This document shows positions 9,689-19,395 of a stretch of 39,120 nt of DNA, in pieces. Every line of letters starts with the position of its first letter. Within the stretch, counting starts at the first letter, position 1. The translations under genes were made by a program, and so were the position numbers. The stretch covers positions 1 to 39,120 of the forward strand of contig CAMOQT010000004.1 of assembly GCA_946623145.1 (NCBI GenBank), given 5' to 3'. The notes below the pieces were generated by a model that was not told where the DNA came from, ran no database searches, and saw only the letters and a program-made list of their open reading frames with translations. The stretch comes from an uncultured Azospirillum sp. GTDB lineage: Bacteria; Pseudomonadota; Alphaproteobacteria; RF32; CAG-239.

Positions 9689-11062
9689 TTATATTTTTTT
9701 CCAAGTTGTTCCTTGTGGAGTATCCTCTAAAATAATACCCTGCTCTTTTAATTCATTACGAATCGCATCAGCCGTTGCCCAATCTTTATTTTTCTTTGCT
9801 TCAAGACGGGTCTGAATTTTAGCTTCAATTTCAGAGACATTATCGTCATCGCCCTTAAACCAAACTTCAGGATTTTGGAATAATAATCCTAACATATAAG
9901 CATCTGCTAATAATTGAGATTTCCATTTCTTTTTCTCATTATCATCTTCTGCTTTATTCAGATTATTGACGTCTTCATGCAAGAACGTTAAAGCTAACGG
10001 TGTATTCAAATCATCACATAAAGCTTCAATCAGTCCCGAAGAAGGTTCAACTCTTTCTTTGACAATTTCTTTATTTTTCAATAAGGAATTATAGAATTTA
10101 TCAAGTGTTGCTTTAGCATTTGATAATCCTTCAAAGGTAAAATTGAACGGCTGATGATAGTGTGCGGTTAAAAATAATAAGCGCAAAGCTTCTGCCGGTG
10201 CTTTTTCCAAAACCTCATCAAGCGTATAAAAATTACCTAATGATTTTGACATTTTAACACCATCAACCATCAACATTCCGGCATGAACCCAATATCTTGC
10301 AAATTTAGAATTCGGGAAAGCACACATAGATTGTGCACACTCATTTTCATGGTGCGGAAAAATTAAATCATTACCACCGCCATGAATATCAAAATCAGTT
10401 CCGAGCAATTGTGAACTCATTGCCGTGCATTCCAAATGCCACCCCGGACGCCCGTATCCCCATGGACTATCCCAACCGGGTTGATCAGCATCGGAGGGTT
10501 TCCATAAAATAAAATCTGCCGGATTTTTCTTATAATCCGCCACATCAATTCTGGCACCGGCAAGCATTTCTTTCATTGAACGACCGGATAAACTTCCATA
10601 TCCCGGCATTGAATCAACTGAAAATAGAACATGCCCTTCTGCCTCATAAGCATGGCCATTTTCAAGAAGCTTTTTGACGATTTCTATCATCTCTTGGATA
10701 TAATCTGTTGCGCGAGGGCGTGCATTTGGTTCCAGATTACCAAGTTTTTTCATATCGGCAATATACCAATTATAAGTTTCTTCGGTAATTTCACGAATAG
10801 GTTTTCCCGTCTCTTTATGTTTATTCAAAATCTTATCATCAACATCTGTAATATTGGATACATAAGTGACATGATCTTTTCCATAAACATAACACAAAAG
10901 ACGGTATAAAACATCATAAGATACGGGTGTTTTACCATTTCCTAAATGAGCACGATCATAAACCGTCGGACCACAGACATACATTCTGACATTATTTTCA
11001 TCTAATGGCATAAATTTGTCTTTACGTCTGGTTAACGTATTGCTCAAATATATATCATGCAT
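9689..11062 (-). CDS. cysS: Cysteinyl-tRNA synthetase
   Basis: 457 aa; MYVCGPTVYDRAHLGNGKTPVSYDVLYRLL, GGGNDLIFPHHENECAQS, KMSKSLGNF. Confidence 0.95.
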   Translation of the reverse strand: MHDIYLSNTLTRRKDKFMPLDENNVRMYVCGPTVYDRAHLGNGKTPVSYDVLYRLLCYVYGKDHVTYVSNITDVDDKILNKHKETGKPIREITEETYNWYIADMKKLGNLEPNARPRATDYIQEMIEIVKKLLENGHAYEAEGHVLFSVDSMPGYGSLSGRSMKEMLAGARIDVADYKKNPADFILWKPSDADQPGWDSPWGYGRPGWHLECTAMSSQLLGTDFDIHGGGNDLIFPHHENECAQSMCAFPNSKFARYWVHAGMLMVDGVKMSKSLGNFYTLDEVLEKAPAEALRLLFLTAHYHQPFNFTFEGLSNAKATLDKFYNSLLKNKEIVKERVEPSSGLIEALCDDLNTPLALTFLHEDVNNLNKAEDDNEKKKWKSQLLADAYMLGLLFQNPEVWFKGDDDNVSEIEAKIQTRLEAKKNKDWATADAIRNELKEQGIILEDTPQGTTWKKI

Positions 11063-11079
11063 TGTGATCCTCTCTATAA

Positions 11080-12402
11080 TTATGCGGCTTCACCTTTAAG
11101 GCGCTTAAAGGCTTTTTCACGGCCAATCAATGGTAGCAATAATTTTAATTCCGGTCCGTTATCTAAAGCTGTTAATGCTTTACGAATAGGGTGGAATAAT
11201 TCTTTTCCTTTTTTACCGCTCTTGGTTTTAACTTCATTCATCCATTGATTAAATGTTTCTTCTGTCCAAGGCTCTTGAGGCAAAACATCGGCAGCTTCAT
11301 TGGTTAAAGAAGCATCTTCAAGTATCGGCTTAACATTTTGATTACAAATTTTTTCCCAAACATGAATATCTTCAACAGTTGTCAGGTTTGCTTTAACAAC
11401 ATTCCAGAATTCTTCTTTGACATTCACACGAGATTTAACATTTTCATACGGCATACCATGAATTAAACGTGTATTGAAATGTTTTAACTCTTCCTCATCG
11501 AATTTTGGCTGAGCGCGTCCGATTTTTGAAAAATCCAACGTATTTGCCAAACTCTCTAAATCATAAAACGGCTCTATAGCTTCTGATGTTCCCAATTTTG
11601 CTAAGAATGAACTGATAGCCATCGCCTCAACACCTTCTGCGCGCAAATCGCTAACTCCAAGAGAACCAAGACGTTTTGACAATTTTCCTTCTTTACCTGT
11701 TAATAACGGCAAATGTGCAAATGTCGGGCATTGTCCGCCCAGAGCCTCAAACATTTGAACCTGTGAAGCGGTATTGGTCACATGGTCTTCACCACGAACA
11801 ATATGAGTAATACCAAAATCAAAATCATCAATAACTGATGGCAAATGATATAAAAAGCTTCCGTCTTCGCGGATAATAATCGGATCGCTTAAATTCTCGG
11901 CTTCATATTTAACTTCACCGCGAACCATATCCTGCCACTTAATTTCTCCCGGCAACAATTTAAAACGATAGTGCGGTTTACGCCCTTCTGCCTCAAAACG
12001 AGCGATATCTTCTGCTGTATATGTTAAAGCTTGTCTGTCATAAATCGGAGGTAAGCCTTTTGACATTAAACGTTTACGTTTAAACTCTAATTCTTCCGGC
12101 GTTTCGTAACAAGCATAAATCCGGCCTTCCGCCTTAAGTTTTTCAGTTACTTCGTTATAGCGCTCAAAACGTGCTGACTGGCGAGCTTCCTCACTCCATG
12201 TCAATCCCAGCCAAACCAAATTATCACGGATAACATCTTCATATTCTTTTTTAGAGCGAACTTTATCCGTATCATCTATACGGAGCATAAATTCTCCACC
12301 TAACTTTTTTGCCCACAACCAATTAAACAATGCTGTACGAGTATTGCCGATATGCATAAAGCCTGTCGGACTCGGGGCAAATCTAACTTTGATTTTACTC
12401 AT
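11080..12402 (-). CDS. gltX: Glutamyl-tRNA synthetase
   Basis: 440 aa; RFAPSPTGFMHIGNTRTALFNWL, IVRGEDHVTNTASQ, KLSKRLG. Confidence 0.94.
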   Translation of the reverse strand: MSKIKVRFAPSPTGFMHIGNTRTALFNWLWAKKLGGEFMLRIDDTDKVRSKKEYEDVIRDNLVWLGLTWSEEARQSARFERYNEVTEKLKAEGRIYACYETPEELEFKRKRLMSKGLPPIYDRQALTYTAEDIARFEAEGRKPHYRFKLLPGEIKWQDMVRGEVKYEAENLSDPIIIREDGSFLYHLPSVIDDFDFGITHIVRGEDHVTNTASQVQMFEALGGQCPTFAHLPLLTGKEGKLSKRLGSLGVSDLRAEGVEAMAISSFLAKLGTSEAIEPFYDLESLANTLDFSKIGRAQPKFDEEELKHFNTRLIHGMPYENVKSRVNVKEEFWNVVKANLTTVEDIHVWEKICNQNVKPILEDASLTNEAADVLPQEPWTEETFNQWMNEVKTKSGKKGKELFHPIRKALTALDNGPELKLLLPLIGREKAFKRLKGEAA

Positions 12403-12478
12403 GTCAAAATTCCACTTTATTTTTATTTAAACTAAAGCAGATAATATAAACTTTATATTATAAATTCAAGGAGTTTTT

Positions 12479-13150
12479 TTAGTATTCTGCCTGGTGAAGC
12501 TTTTCTTCAACCGTACGCTCTGCTGCTTCGGTAATATCTCTTAAATCTTCCATAAACCATTCAATATCATCATCATTTTTAGCAATCATTTCATAAAAAC
12601 GACTACGATATGACAGAATCAAGCTGCTTTCACCTAATTTCAAATCAATAATTTTTATAGTATTATTCTGTTGACGAAGATGAAAATCAATAAAGATATC
12701 CGCAATAGGGTTTTGTTCATTTACTCTTTCTTTGTCGAGATGAATCTTGATTCTAACGACCGTTTTTCTATCATCAGGAATAATTTTAACTACTTCAAAA
12801 TCAATCTTATTACTATCAAAATCAAGAGGAAAACCCTTATAAATACTCAAAGCATAACGTTTAAATAAATCACGATAGGCTGTTTGCTGATCAGTCGACA
12901 TTTGTCGCCAATAGCGCCCCATAACAAATTTTGAAACATAGTCAAAATCAATATACGCCACCATCATCTCATCTAGTTCTGCATATTTTTTAGCAATATC
13001 TGTTTCACCAAAGGTTGTCAGAAGTTGCTGACCTTTTTCTTCCACCCATTTTCTAGCTTCTGCTCCATTGAGAGGCTCGGCACATAGTGTATGGCTGGAA
13101 AAAAAACAAAATAAAAATATGATAACTCGTAAAAAAAGATTACTTTTCAT
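12479..13150 (-). CDS. MlaC/Ttg2D-like phospholipid-binding ABC transporter substrate-binding protein
   Basis: 223 aa; signal peptide, then DFDYVSKFVMGRYWRQMSTDQQTAYRDLFKRYALSIY and LGESSLILSYRSRFYEMIAKNDDDIEWFMEDLRD, characteristic of MlaC. Confidence 0.85.
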   Translation of the reverse strand: MKSNLFLRVIIFLFCFFSSHTLCAEPLNGAEARKWVEEKGQQLLTTFGETDIAKKYAELDEMMVAYIDFDYVSKFVMGRYWRQMSTDQQTAYRDLFKRYALSIYKGFPLDFDSNKIDFEVVKIIPDDRKTVVRIKIHLDKERVNEQNPIADIFIDFHLRQQNNTIKIIDLKLGESSLILSYRSRFYEMIAKNDDDIEWFMEDLRDITEAAERTVEEKLHQAEY

Positions 13151-13205
13151 GAAGATATACCTTATAGTTTATTTTAGAATATTATATACTACATTGGTTA
13201 ATAAA

Positions 13206-14222
13206 ATGAAACTGAATTTTTTATTTTACTCTGTTTTATGCGGTTGTCTTGCTTTTACTTCACTTTCAGAAGCAGCGGATACCGGAGTTTCTAATATTCA
13301 GAATCGCGGAACTGTTTATTGCGGAACCAATCGTAATCATCATGATTTAGCATACAAAGATCCTAATGATAATACTTGGCGTGGTTTTGATGCTGCTCTT
13401 TGTCGTGCTTTTGCTGCTGCTCTTTTAGGTAATAAAGAGCGTTTTGAGATGAAGCCTCTGCGTATTGATGATGCGCCAAATTCTTTGAAAACCGGTGTAA
13501 TTGATTTTATGTTTGGAGAATTTCCATTGCCGGCACAAACTGAAATTCTTTCCAATGCCATGAATGTCGATATTTTATACTATGAAAAAGTTATGCTTCT
13601 TGCTCATAAAATAGAAGGAGCAACATCTTTAGAAGCTTATAAAGATAATAAAATTTGTCTTGTTCGCTCTTCAATCGATACTTATTATCTTAATAATTTT
13701 AATTACCAATATAAACTTGACCTTAAACCGCTTTATTTTTCGACACGTGATAAAGCTACAGAGGCTTTTTACTTGAATCGTTGCGTTTTACTTCCTGGTT
13801 CATCTAATGAATTAAAGACCATTTTAAATACAAAATTTAAGGGAAAAGATTATGTTGAACTTCTTCCTGAAGTTATTGGCTTACGCCCTGTTTATTTGAT
13901 GGTTGATAAATCTTCTCCCAACCTTGCCGTTACAGCAAAATGGATTATTAATGCTTTACGTTTAGCTGAAAATTATGACATCAACAGTAATAATCTGCCA
14001 ATGATGTTGAGTGATAAAGATCCTTCTGTTCAAAATTTACTCGGGAATCAAACAGAGCTTTGGGATAAATTTAAAATTTTCCCAACATGGATGCGTAAAT
14101 TTATTTCTGAAGAGGGAAATTACGGAGAGATGTATCAACGTTACCTAGGACCGGGAACTGCTTTAGATTTGGATATTATGGAATCGGAACGTGGCCTAGC
14201 TATGCCTAAACCGTTTATTTAA
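13206..14222 (+). CDS. Amino-acid ABC transporter periplasmic binding protein, AapJ-like
   Basis: Start placed at ATG 13206 (MKLNFLFYSVLCG... signal peptide) inside the longer ORF 13068..14222; RGTVYCGTNRNHHDLAYKDPNDNTWRGFDAALCRAFAAALLG and SSPNLAVTAKWIINALRLAENY, LLG-type C-terminus. Confidence 0.8.
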   Translation: MKLNFLFYSVLCGCLAFTSLSEAADTGVSNIQNRGTVYCGTNRNHHDLAYKDPNDNTWRGFDAALCRAFAAALLGNKERFEMKPLRIDDAPNSLKTGVIDFMFGEFPLPAQTEILSNAMNVDILYYEKVMLLAHKIEGATSLEAYKDNKICLVRSSIDTYYLNNFNYQYKLDLKPLYFSTRDKATEAFYLNRCVLLPGSSNELKTILNTKFKGKDYVELLPEVIGLRPVYLMVDKSSPNLAVTAKWIINALRLAENYDINSNNLPMMLSDKDPSVQNLLGNQTELWDKFKIFPTWMRKFISEEGNYGEMYQRYLGPGTALDLDIMESERGLAMPKPFI

Positions 14223-14911
14223 AAATGTTTTTTAATAAATTTTTCTGCTTCAATTAAGCCATCTTCCGTTATACGGTGTTGACCGCCGTTAACTGTATAC
14301 GTTTCAACATCGCAACCTAAATGTTTCAAATGCTCTTGGCTATATGACAAGACACCATAACGAACGAGATTATCTTCATTTCCATGTATCAGTAAAAAAG
14401 GAGGCGTTTGATGTTTATGTTTTTCAAAATAATCCGGAGTTGCTAAAATACCGCTGAAACTAATACACCCACCTATTTTTTCCGGATAGTGTAATGCTGT
14501 ATATATTGCTAGCATTGCTCCTTGTGAAAATCCGCATAAGAATAAATCTTTTGCTTCTAATTGATATTCATTCAGGCACAAATCTATATAATCTGATAAA
14601 TAATGATAGCTTTCTTCATATCCTTTTGTCATACTGGCGTAAATATCGGTACATTCTTGTAATGTCGGTACAAATTTTCTTGCATCTTCCGGATCAAAAC
14701 GATGCATTGAAAACCATTGTCGTTTACGTTCATATATTTCACAATCAAGGGGGGCTTCAGGAAGATGAATTGCCACATTCTGCATATCATTTAAAAAAGG
14801 GACAATGCGATTATTCAGACTTTCACAATTATCAATGTAGCCATGCAAAAAAATTATCAATTTTTTGGCAAATCCTTTCACATGAACAATTTCTTCATTA
14901 ATCGCTGTCAT
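14219..14911 (-). CDS. Alpha/beta hydrolase, phospholipase/carboxylesterase family
   Basis: 230 aa; LIIFLHGYIDNCESL, LFLCGFSQGAMLAIYTALHYPEKIGGCISFSG (GFSQG nucleophile elbow), HGNEDNLVRY, C-terminal GGQH. Confidence 0.88.
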   Translation of the reverse strand: MTAINEEIVHVKGFAKKLIIFLHGYIDNCESLNNRIVPFLNDMQNVAIHLPEAPLDCEIYERKRQWFSMHRFDPEDARKFVPTLQECTDIYASMTKGYEESYHYLSDYIDLCLNEYQLEAKDLFLCGFSQGAMLAIYTALHYPEKIGGCISFSGILATPDYFEKHKHQTPPFLLIHGNEDNLVRYGVLSYSQEHLKHLGCDVETYTVNGGQHRITEDGLIEAEKFIKKHF

Positions 14912-15042
14912 CGCCTTATCCGATTAATTATTAAACTCGTGTTTAACTTAAAAAAAATGTCTTAAAATACATTTAATTTTATTTACTTTGAGCGAATTAA
15001 TTTATACACTCTTATGTAAATTTAAAGAAGTACGGAGTTGTT

Positions 15043-15699
15043 ATGAGATTACTGAAAAAACTGATTAAAATTAAAGGGATTGATAATCAGTTAGTTTCCG
15101 CCAAAAGTAAGACCAATATGCTTTATAAGCGTAGTCCTATTGAAATTAAGGGAAATAACAATTTAGTTAATATTGATGAACACAATCAAATATACAAGTT
15201 TCATCTGATTATCAATGGCGATAATAATCAAGTTACTGTTGATCGTAATCTGAATGGCATTCTTAAGCTGATTATCAATGGCAATAATTGTCGAGTTCAT
15301 ATCGGAAAAGATTGTGTGTTCAGAGGCTGTGAAATGGGTGTTTTTGAGAATAACAGTATCTTAGAATTCGGTGATGATTGTATAGCTGCCAGAGACTCTA
15401 GAATATATGCTTCTGATTTTCACACTATTTATGATATAGACACTAAACGTCCACTTAACCAAGGAACCCACATTCATATCGGCAAACATATTTGGATTGG
15501 CGAAGGGGCTATGATTCTTAAAAATCACTCTATTGCCGATAATATTATGATTGCAGCGCGCTCTGTTGTTACAAAAGATTTAACCCAAAGTAATGCTATT
15601 TATGCCGGAAACCCTGCAACTTTGAAAAAAACGAACGTTAACTGGGACTATCGTCAATATGATGAATATTTGGCTGACTTAGAAGCTCAATCTCTTTAA
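15043..15699 (+). CDS. Left-handed beta-helix (hexapeptide-repeat) acyltransferase
   Basis: 218 aa; repeated I-N-G-(D/N)-N units, then IGKHIWIGEGAMILKNHSIADNIMIAARSVVTKDLTQSNAIYAGNPATLKK, the typical maltose/colanic acid acetyltransferase-like C-terminal pattern. Confidence 0.85.
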   Translation: MRLLKKLIKIKGIDNQLVSAKSKTNMLYKRSPIEIKGNNNLVNIDEHNQIYKFHLIINGDNNQVTVDRNLNGILKLIINGNNCRVHIGKDCVFRGCEMGVFENNSILEFGDDCIAARDSRIYASDFHTIYDIDTKRPLNQGTHIHIGKHIWIGEGAMILKNHSIADNIMIAARSVVTKDLTQSNAIYAGNPATLKKTNVNWDYRQYDEYLADLEAQSL

Positions 15700-16175
15700 T
15701 TAAGTTTTGTTTCTAATTCAAGCACAGCTTGTTCCGGTGTTAAAACCGACAAATCTATTTTTTCTTTATTATTTAATAACAAACAATTATTTCCCGTATA
15801 TAAACAATATGGCGTTGTAAAATATTTTCCATACGTTAAAGAATCATCAATTTGAACATCTATATTGTGGCTACGACAATAGTCTGCTTTTGCCGTATTC
15901 CATAGTTTTTCATCAATTTGGAAATGTCCCGCACCTTGGCATGAAACCAATCCTTTGGCTTGATAAAAATCGAAAATCGTAAACAAAACTTTGTATTTTA
16001 TTTTTGCTTTTTTCAAGTCCTTTTTGACTGTACTCTTAGGACCGCCAGTTAAAATATAAACACGATGTCCTCTTTTGCTTAAAGCATCACAAAATCTTTG
16101 AAAATAAGATAAATTTTTATTAATAACACCATGAAAGTCTAAGCCGATTTTTAATATGCGGCGATTTCTATTCAT
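15696..16175 (-). CDS. HAD-like protein (variant motif I DFHGV)
   Basis: ATG at 16175 with GGA-rich upstream sequence; the longer ORF start at 16187 is TTG. IGLDFHGVINKNLSYFQRFCDALSKRGHRVYILTGGPK...QIDDSLTYGKYF resembles HAD motifs I, II and IV. Confidence 0.6.
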   Translation of the reverse strand: MNRNRRILKIGLDFHGVINKNLSYFQRFCDALSKRGHRVYILTGGPKSTVKKDLKKAKIKYKVLFTIFDFYQAKGLVSCQGAGHFQIDEKLWNTAKADYCRSHNIDVQIDDSLTYGKYFTTPYCLYTGNNCLLLNNKEKIDLSVLTPEQAVLELETKLN

Positions 16176-19100
16176 CTGTTTTTCCAAATAATGATGATAT
16201 TGTCTCTTTCAACGAATTCGGGCTTAATGCTGACAATGGATTAATTTGGATACTGGCATCACTACTGTCACCTGAAATATAATAATCAGCAGCAAAAACT
16301 GTTCCATCTTTTCCTGCTAATAAATTACCAACAACAGGAATACGCCCTAAAATCATATTTAAGCTATATGCCGGGGCTACTTGCCCTCGAATATCTAACT
16401 CATCAAAGCGTCGATCATATGTTCCGTTTGCCGTAATTCCGATAACATCACCGAAAGCTTTTGCTTTTTTGAGCATTAATTGTTTACGACGATATTCAAA
16501 AGGTGCATCCAAATGAGAAAACGCTATTCCGCTTCCTGTCAAGAGATCTAACATTCCACGAAAAGAGGCAACCGTTAAAAATTTCGCGGCTAGCGGTGTA
16601 TTATGAATATTAAAATTACGTATTTTTGCATGTCCGACTAAAGCTTTATCTTTATTTCGACGAGCCTCAATTTTCAAATTTCCACTTTCCATGTTATCAT
16701 AAATTCGTAATACCTTCATTGTTGCGCCGGCATCATTACTGTCTACAGATAAATAAAATTCGTTATTCGGACGAGGAACATAATCAAATTTCAACATTGA
16801 ATTCTTACCTGTATTATAATTACCGATAATATGGATCTCTTTAATCCCGATACCATTTACCAATTTTGCATTTCCGGCAAAGTTTGTTACAGCGATATAC
16901 GGATTTGTCCATAAATGATTCACAGCTATAAAGATATCTGCATCTATCGTTTTTTCAAGTTCATCATCGTCATCTTCCTGTACTTTGGCTGACGTTTTCT
17001 TATCTGTTTTTTTATTTTCATCTTCTGTCCTATCAAAAAACGGAGATAAATCGTAGCTTTGTCCGGAAATATTGATTTTTGCTTTCATTTTCGGTTCATA
17101 TGCTAAATCTATTTTTGCTTTTGCGTTTGTTTTGAGACCTCGAATATTCTGGATATCAATAACATTTACTCGACCTTTATTATCAATTCCCAGTTTTCCA
17201 TTTAATGACATATTTTCGTTTGATAACATCAGATCAGTCACAGACTTTAGTTTGTCATCTTCTATTTTAATATTTGCAGAGACTTCTCCTTTGGCTTTTT
17301 CTGTTTTTTTAAATCCTAAAAATGAAAAATCAATATTTGCAGGTTTCAAATTTCCTTTTATTTTAACGTCTGTTTGATGATCATTAAAAATTGTTATTTC
17401 CGCATTCATATCAGCATATCCGCTTATATATGGGGGATTTAATACGCTAATATCCAATCCTAATTTCTTTTTTAATTCATCATCAAATTTAAAACCTACA
17501 TTATAACGGCTTCGATATTCTTTTGCTAAAAAGTTCTCTGTCCATACCAGTTTTATAGGAATACTGTCCAGCTTTGCATCACCATTAACTTTTAACCCTT
17601 TATTTGTGACTGATAATTTTAAAGCTTCAGCTGTAATATCTTTTCCTTTCATCACATTTTTCATTGCAAAATCAGATATATCAGATTCAACATCCACATG
17701 AACTTCTGCCGGTGTTAAATTTTGCTTCATTTCAAATTTTAAACCAAGTTTTGTCTTTGCATTTCCCGAAATAGCATCTGGTTTTAAGCCCATTTCAGAT
17801 GTATATTCCAGAGGCTTATGATCTATAACCATTAAAGCATCATGAATGCTTGATTCCATTTCTAAGCTGATATCTGCAAAATTATCTTCTTTATCCAAAT
17901 CATATAAATCGACATACCCACCGGTTAATTTGACACCATCAGATTCTCCCTCTTTTGCCGTTATTTTTATATTGTGTTTACTAAAAACAGCTTGACCTTT
18001 AATATTTGTAATTTTTGGCATTCCGGTTAAATAATCAATACTAACGCCTTCTACACTTCCTTTTCCGGTTAAATTACTTAGCCCAAATTGTTTTGTTTTT
18101 TTATCTATAGCAAAATCAAAAATAAATTCGGCATCATATATTGTTCCATCATGCATACTATCATTACACCAATTCCATCCGGGTTCTGCAATATATTTAG
18201 GCCAATATGTATATAGTTTATCAACCTCAAGACTATCTACTGATGCCTTTAGCCGTACTTTTAAATCTTTGAGAGATTGCGCCAAGAAATAATTTTTAAA
18301 TCCACTAATATCTAAACTTAAAGATGCTTTTTGCTGTCCTAAATCAAAAGCTGCATCCTTAATAGAAATTTTATCAATGCCTCCAGAAATATCACCTTCT
18401 AACAGAAAAGAATCTACATTGTATTGACTATCTTTCTTCTTATCAAAAATAATATTTCCCTGACCGCCTTCAAATTGAAACTTAATCTCATCAAATGCCA
18501 TATCGGCCAATTTCTCAATATCATTTCGATTAGCTAAAACATTGTCAAGATTAATCAATGTTTCTATACGCCCACTTACAGGTAAATTGACCTGATACAT
18601 CTCTTGTAGAGGATGTTTTCCCAAAATTGCTTCTGTCATATCATCCAATAAAAGATCTGAAAAATAAAAATCTAAAGCTAATTTTTTTTGCAAGGTTCTA
18701 TATTCGGCTTCTATGCCTATTGATGTTAAACTGTTTTCTAGATTAACTAACGCATTGATATCTGTTGAAATATTTAAGAAATTTCTCTCAAAACTGTAAT
18801 TTAAGTCTGAGAAGCTCCATTTTCGCCCTAAATCAACTTCATGAAATTCCAATTCACCATTTTTAATTTTAATAGAATTAATATAACTCTCTATGTAACT
18901 ATGTTCGCTATCGGTAAAGCGTTCCATAAATTCTTCCAATATTCCTGAATAATAATCCAGTTTCTTTTTACCTATTTCATTTTCTTCTGCTTTTTCAATA
19001 CCGTAGTTACTAAAAATATAAACCATCGGTGTTTCTACCGTTATTGAACTCGGTGCGATGACACCTCTTATCAAAGCTTTTAAACTGAAAGAAACTGTTG

Positions 19101-19395
19101 TTTTAGGAGCTTTGATATTAATACTTTCATCATTCCTTTTGTAACTTATATCCCGTGCCACAATCTTTATTGGCTGTAAAGATCGTACCAATTCAATAGA
19201 AACAGATCCAATTTCTATTTCAGCTTCTGATGAATCTTGATCCAATGCCTGCATAATATATGGTTTTAAAAACGGAACTTCTATCGGTCCTCTATACAAT
19301 TGCCATATAAAAAGGAGGACGCATCCTAAAAAAGCAACGCCTAAATAATCTAAAACTTTCTGAAAAATATATGTTCTAGTAGATACTTTTTTCAT
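16168..19395 (-). CDS. AsmA/YhdP-like large envelope protein (DUF3971-like region plus AsmA-like C-terminus)
   Basis: 1075 aa; single N-terminal TM anchor, long beta-rich body, C-terminus AKAFGDVIGITANGTYDRRFDELDIRGQVAPAYSLNMILGRIPVVGNLLAGKDGTVFAADYYISGDSSDASIQINPLSALSPN. Confidence 0.78.
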   Translation of the reverse strand: MKKVSTRTYIFQKVLDYLGVAFLGCVLLFIWQLYRGPIEVPFLKPYIMQALDQDSSEAEIEIGSVSIELVRSLQPIKIVARDISYKRNDESINIKAPKTTVSFSLKALIRGVIAPSSITVETPMVYIFSNYGIEKAEENEIGKKKLDYYSGILEEFMERFTDSEHSYIESYINSIKIKNGELEFHEVDLGRKWSFSDLNYSFERNFLNISTDINALVNLENSLTSIGIEAEYRTLQKKLALDFYFSDLLLDDMTEAILGKHPLQEMYQVNLPVSGRIETLINLDNVLANRNDIEKLADMAFDEIKFQFEGGQGNIIFDKKKDSQYNVDSFLLEGDISGGIDKISIKDAAFDLGQQKASLSLDISGFKNYFLAQSLKDLKVRLKASVDSLEVDKLYTYWPKYIAEPGWNWCNDSMHDGTIYDAEFIFDFAIDKKTKQFGLSNLTGKGSVEGVSIDYLTGMPKITNIKGQAVFSKHNIKITAKEGESDGVKLTGGYVDLYDLDKEDNFADISLEMESSIHDALMVIDHKPLEYTSEMGLKPDAISGNAKTKLGLKFEMKQNLTPAEVHVDVESDISDFAMKNVMKGKDITAEALKLSVTNKGLKVNGDAKLDSIPIKLVWTENFLAKEYRSRYNVGFKFDDELKKKLGLDISVLNPPYISGYADMNAEITIFNDHQTDVKIKGNLKPANIDFSFLGFKKTEKAKGEVSANIKIEDDKLKSVTDLMLSNENMSLNGKLGIDNKGRVNVIDIQNIRGLKTNAKAKIDLAYEPKMKAKINISGQSYDLSPFFDRTEDENKKTDKKTSAKVQEDDDDELEKTIDADIFIAVNHLWTNPYIAVTNFAGNAKLVNGIGIKEIHIIGNYNTGKNSMLKFDYVPRPNNEFYLSVDSNDAGATMKVLRIYDNMESGNLKIEARRNKDKALVGHAKIRNFNIHNTPLAAKFLTVASFRGMLDLLTGSGIAFSHLDAPFEYRRKQLMLKKAKAFGDVIGITANGTYDRRFDELDIRGQVAPAYSLNMILGRIPVVGNLLAGKDGTVFAADYYISGDSSDASIQINPLSALSPNSLKETISSLFGKTDE

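Noticed and set aside
13068-13205. N-terminal extension of the AapJ-like ORF
   Set aside because: Overlaps the divergent mlaC-like gene start; a proper signal peptide begins at ATG 13206.
15130-15300. Repeated INGDNN-type segments as a DNA repeat
   Set aside because: Protein-level left-handed beta-helix periodicity of the hexapeptide acyltransferase, not a separate repeat element.
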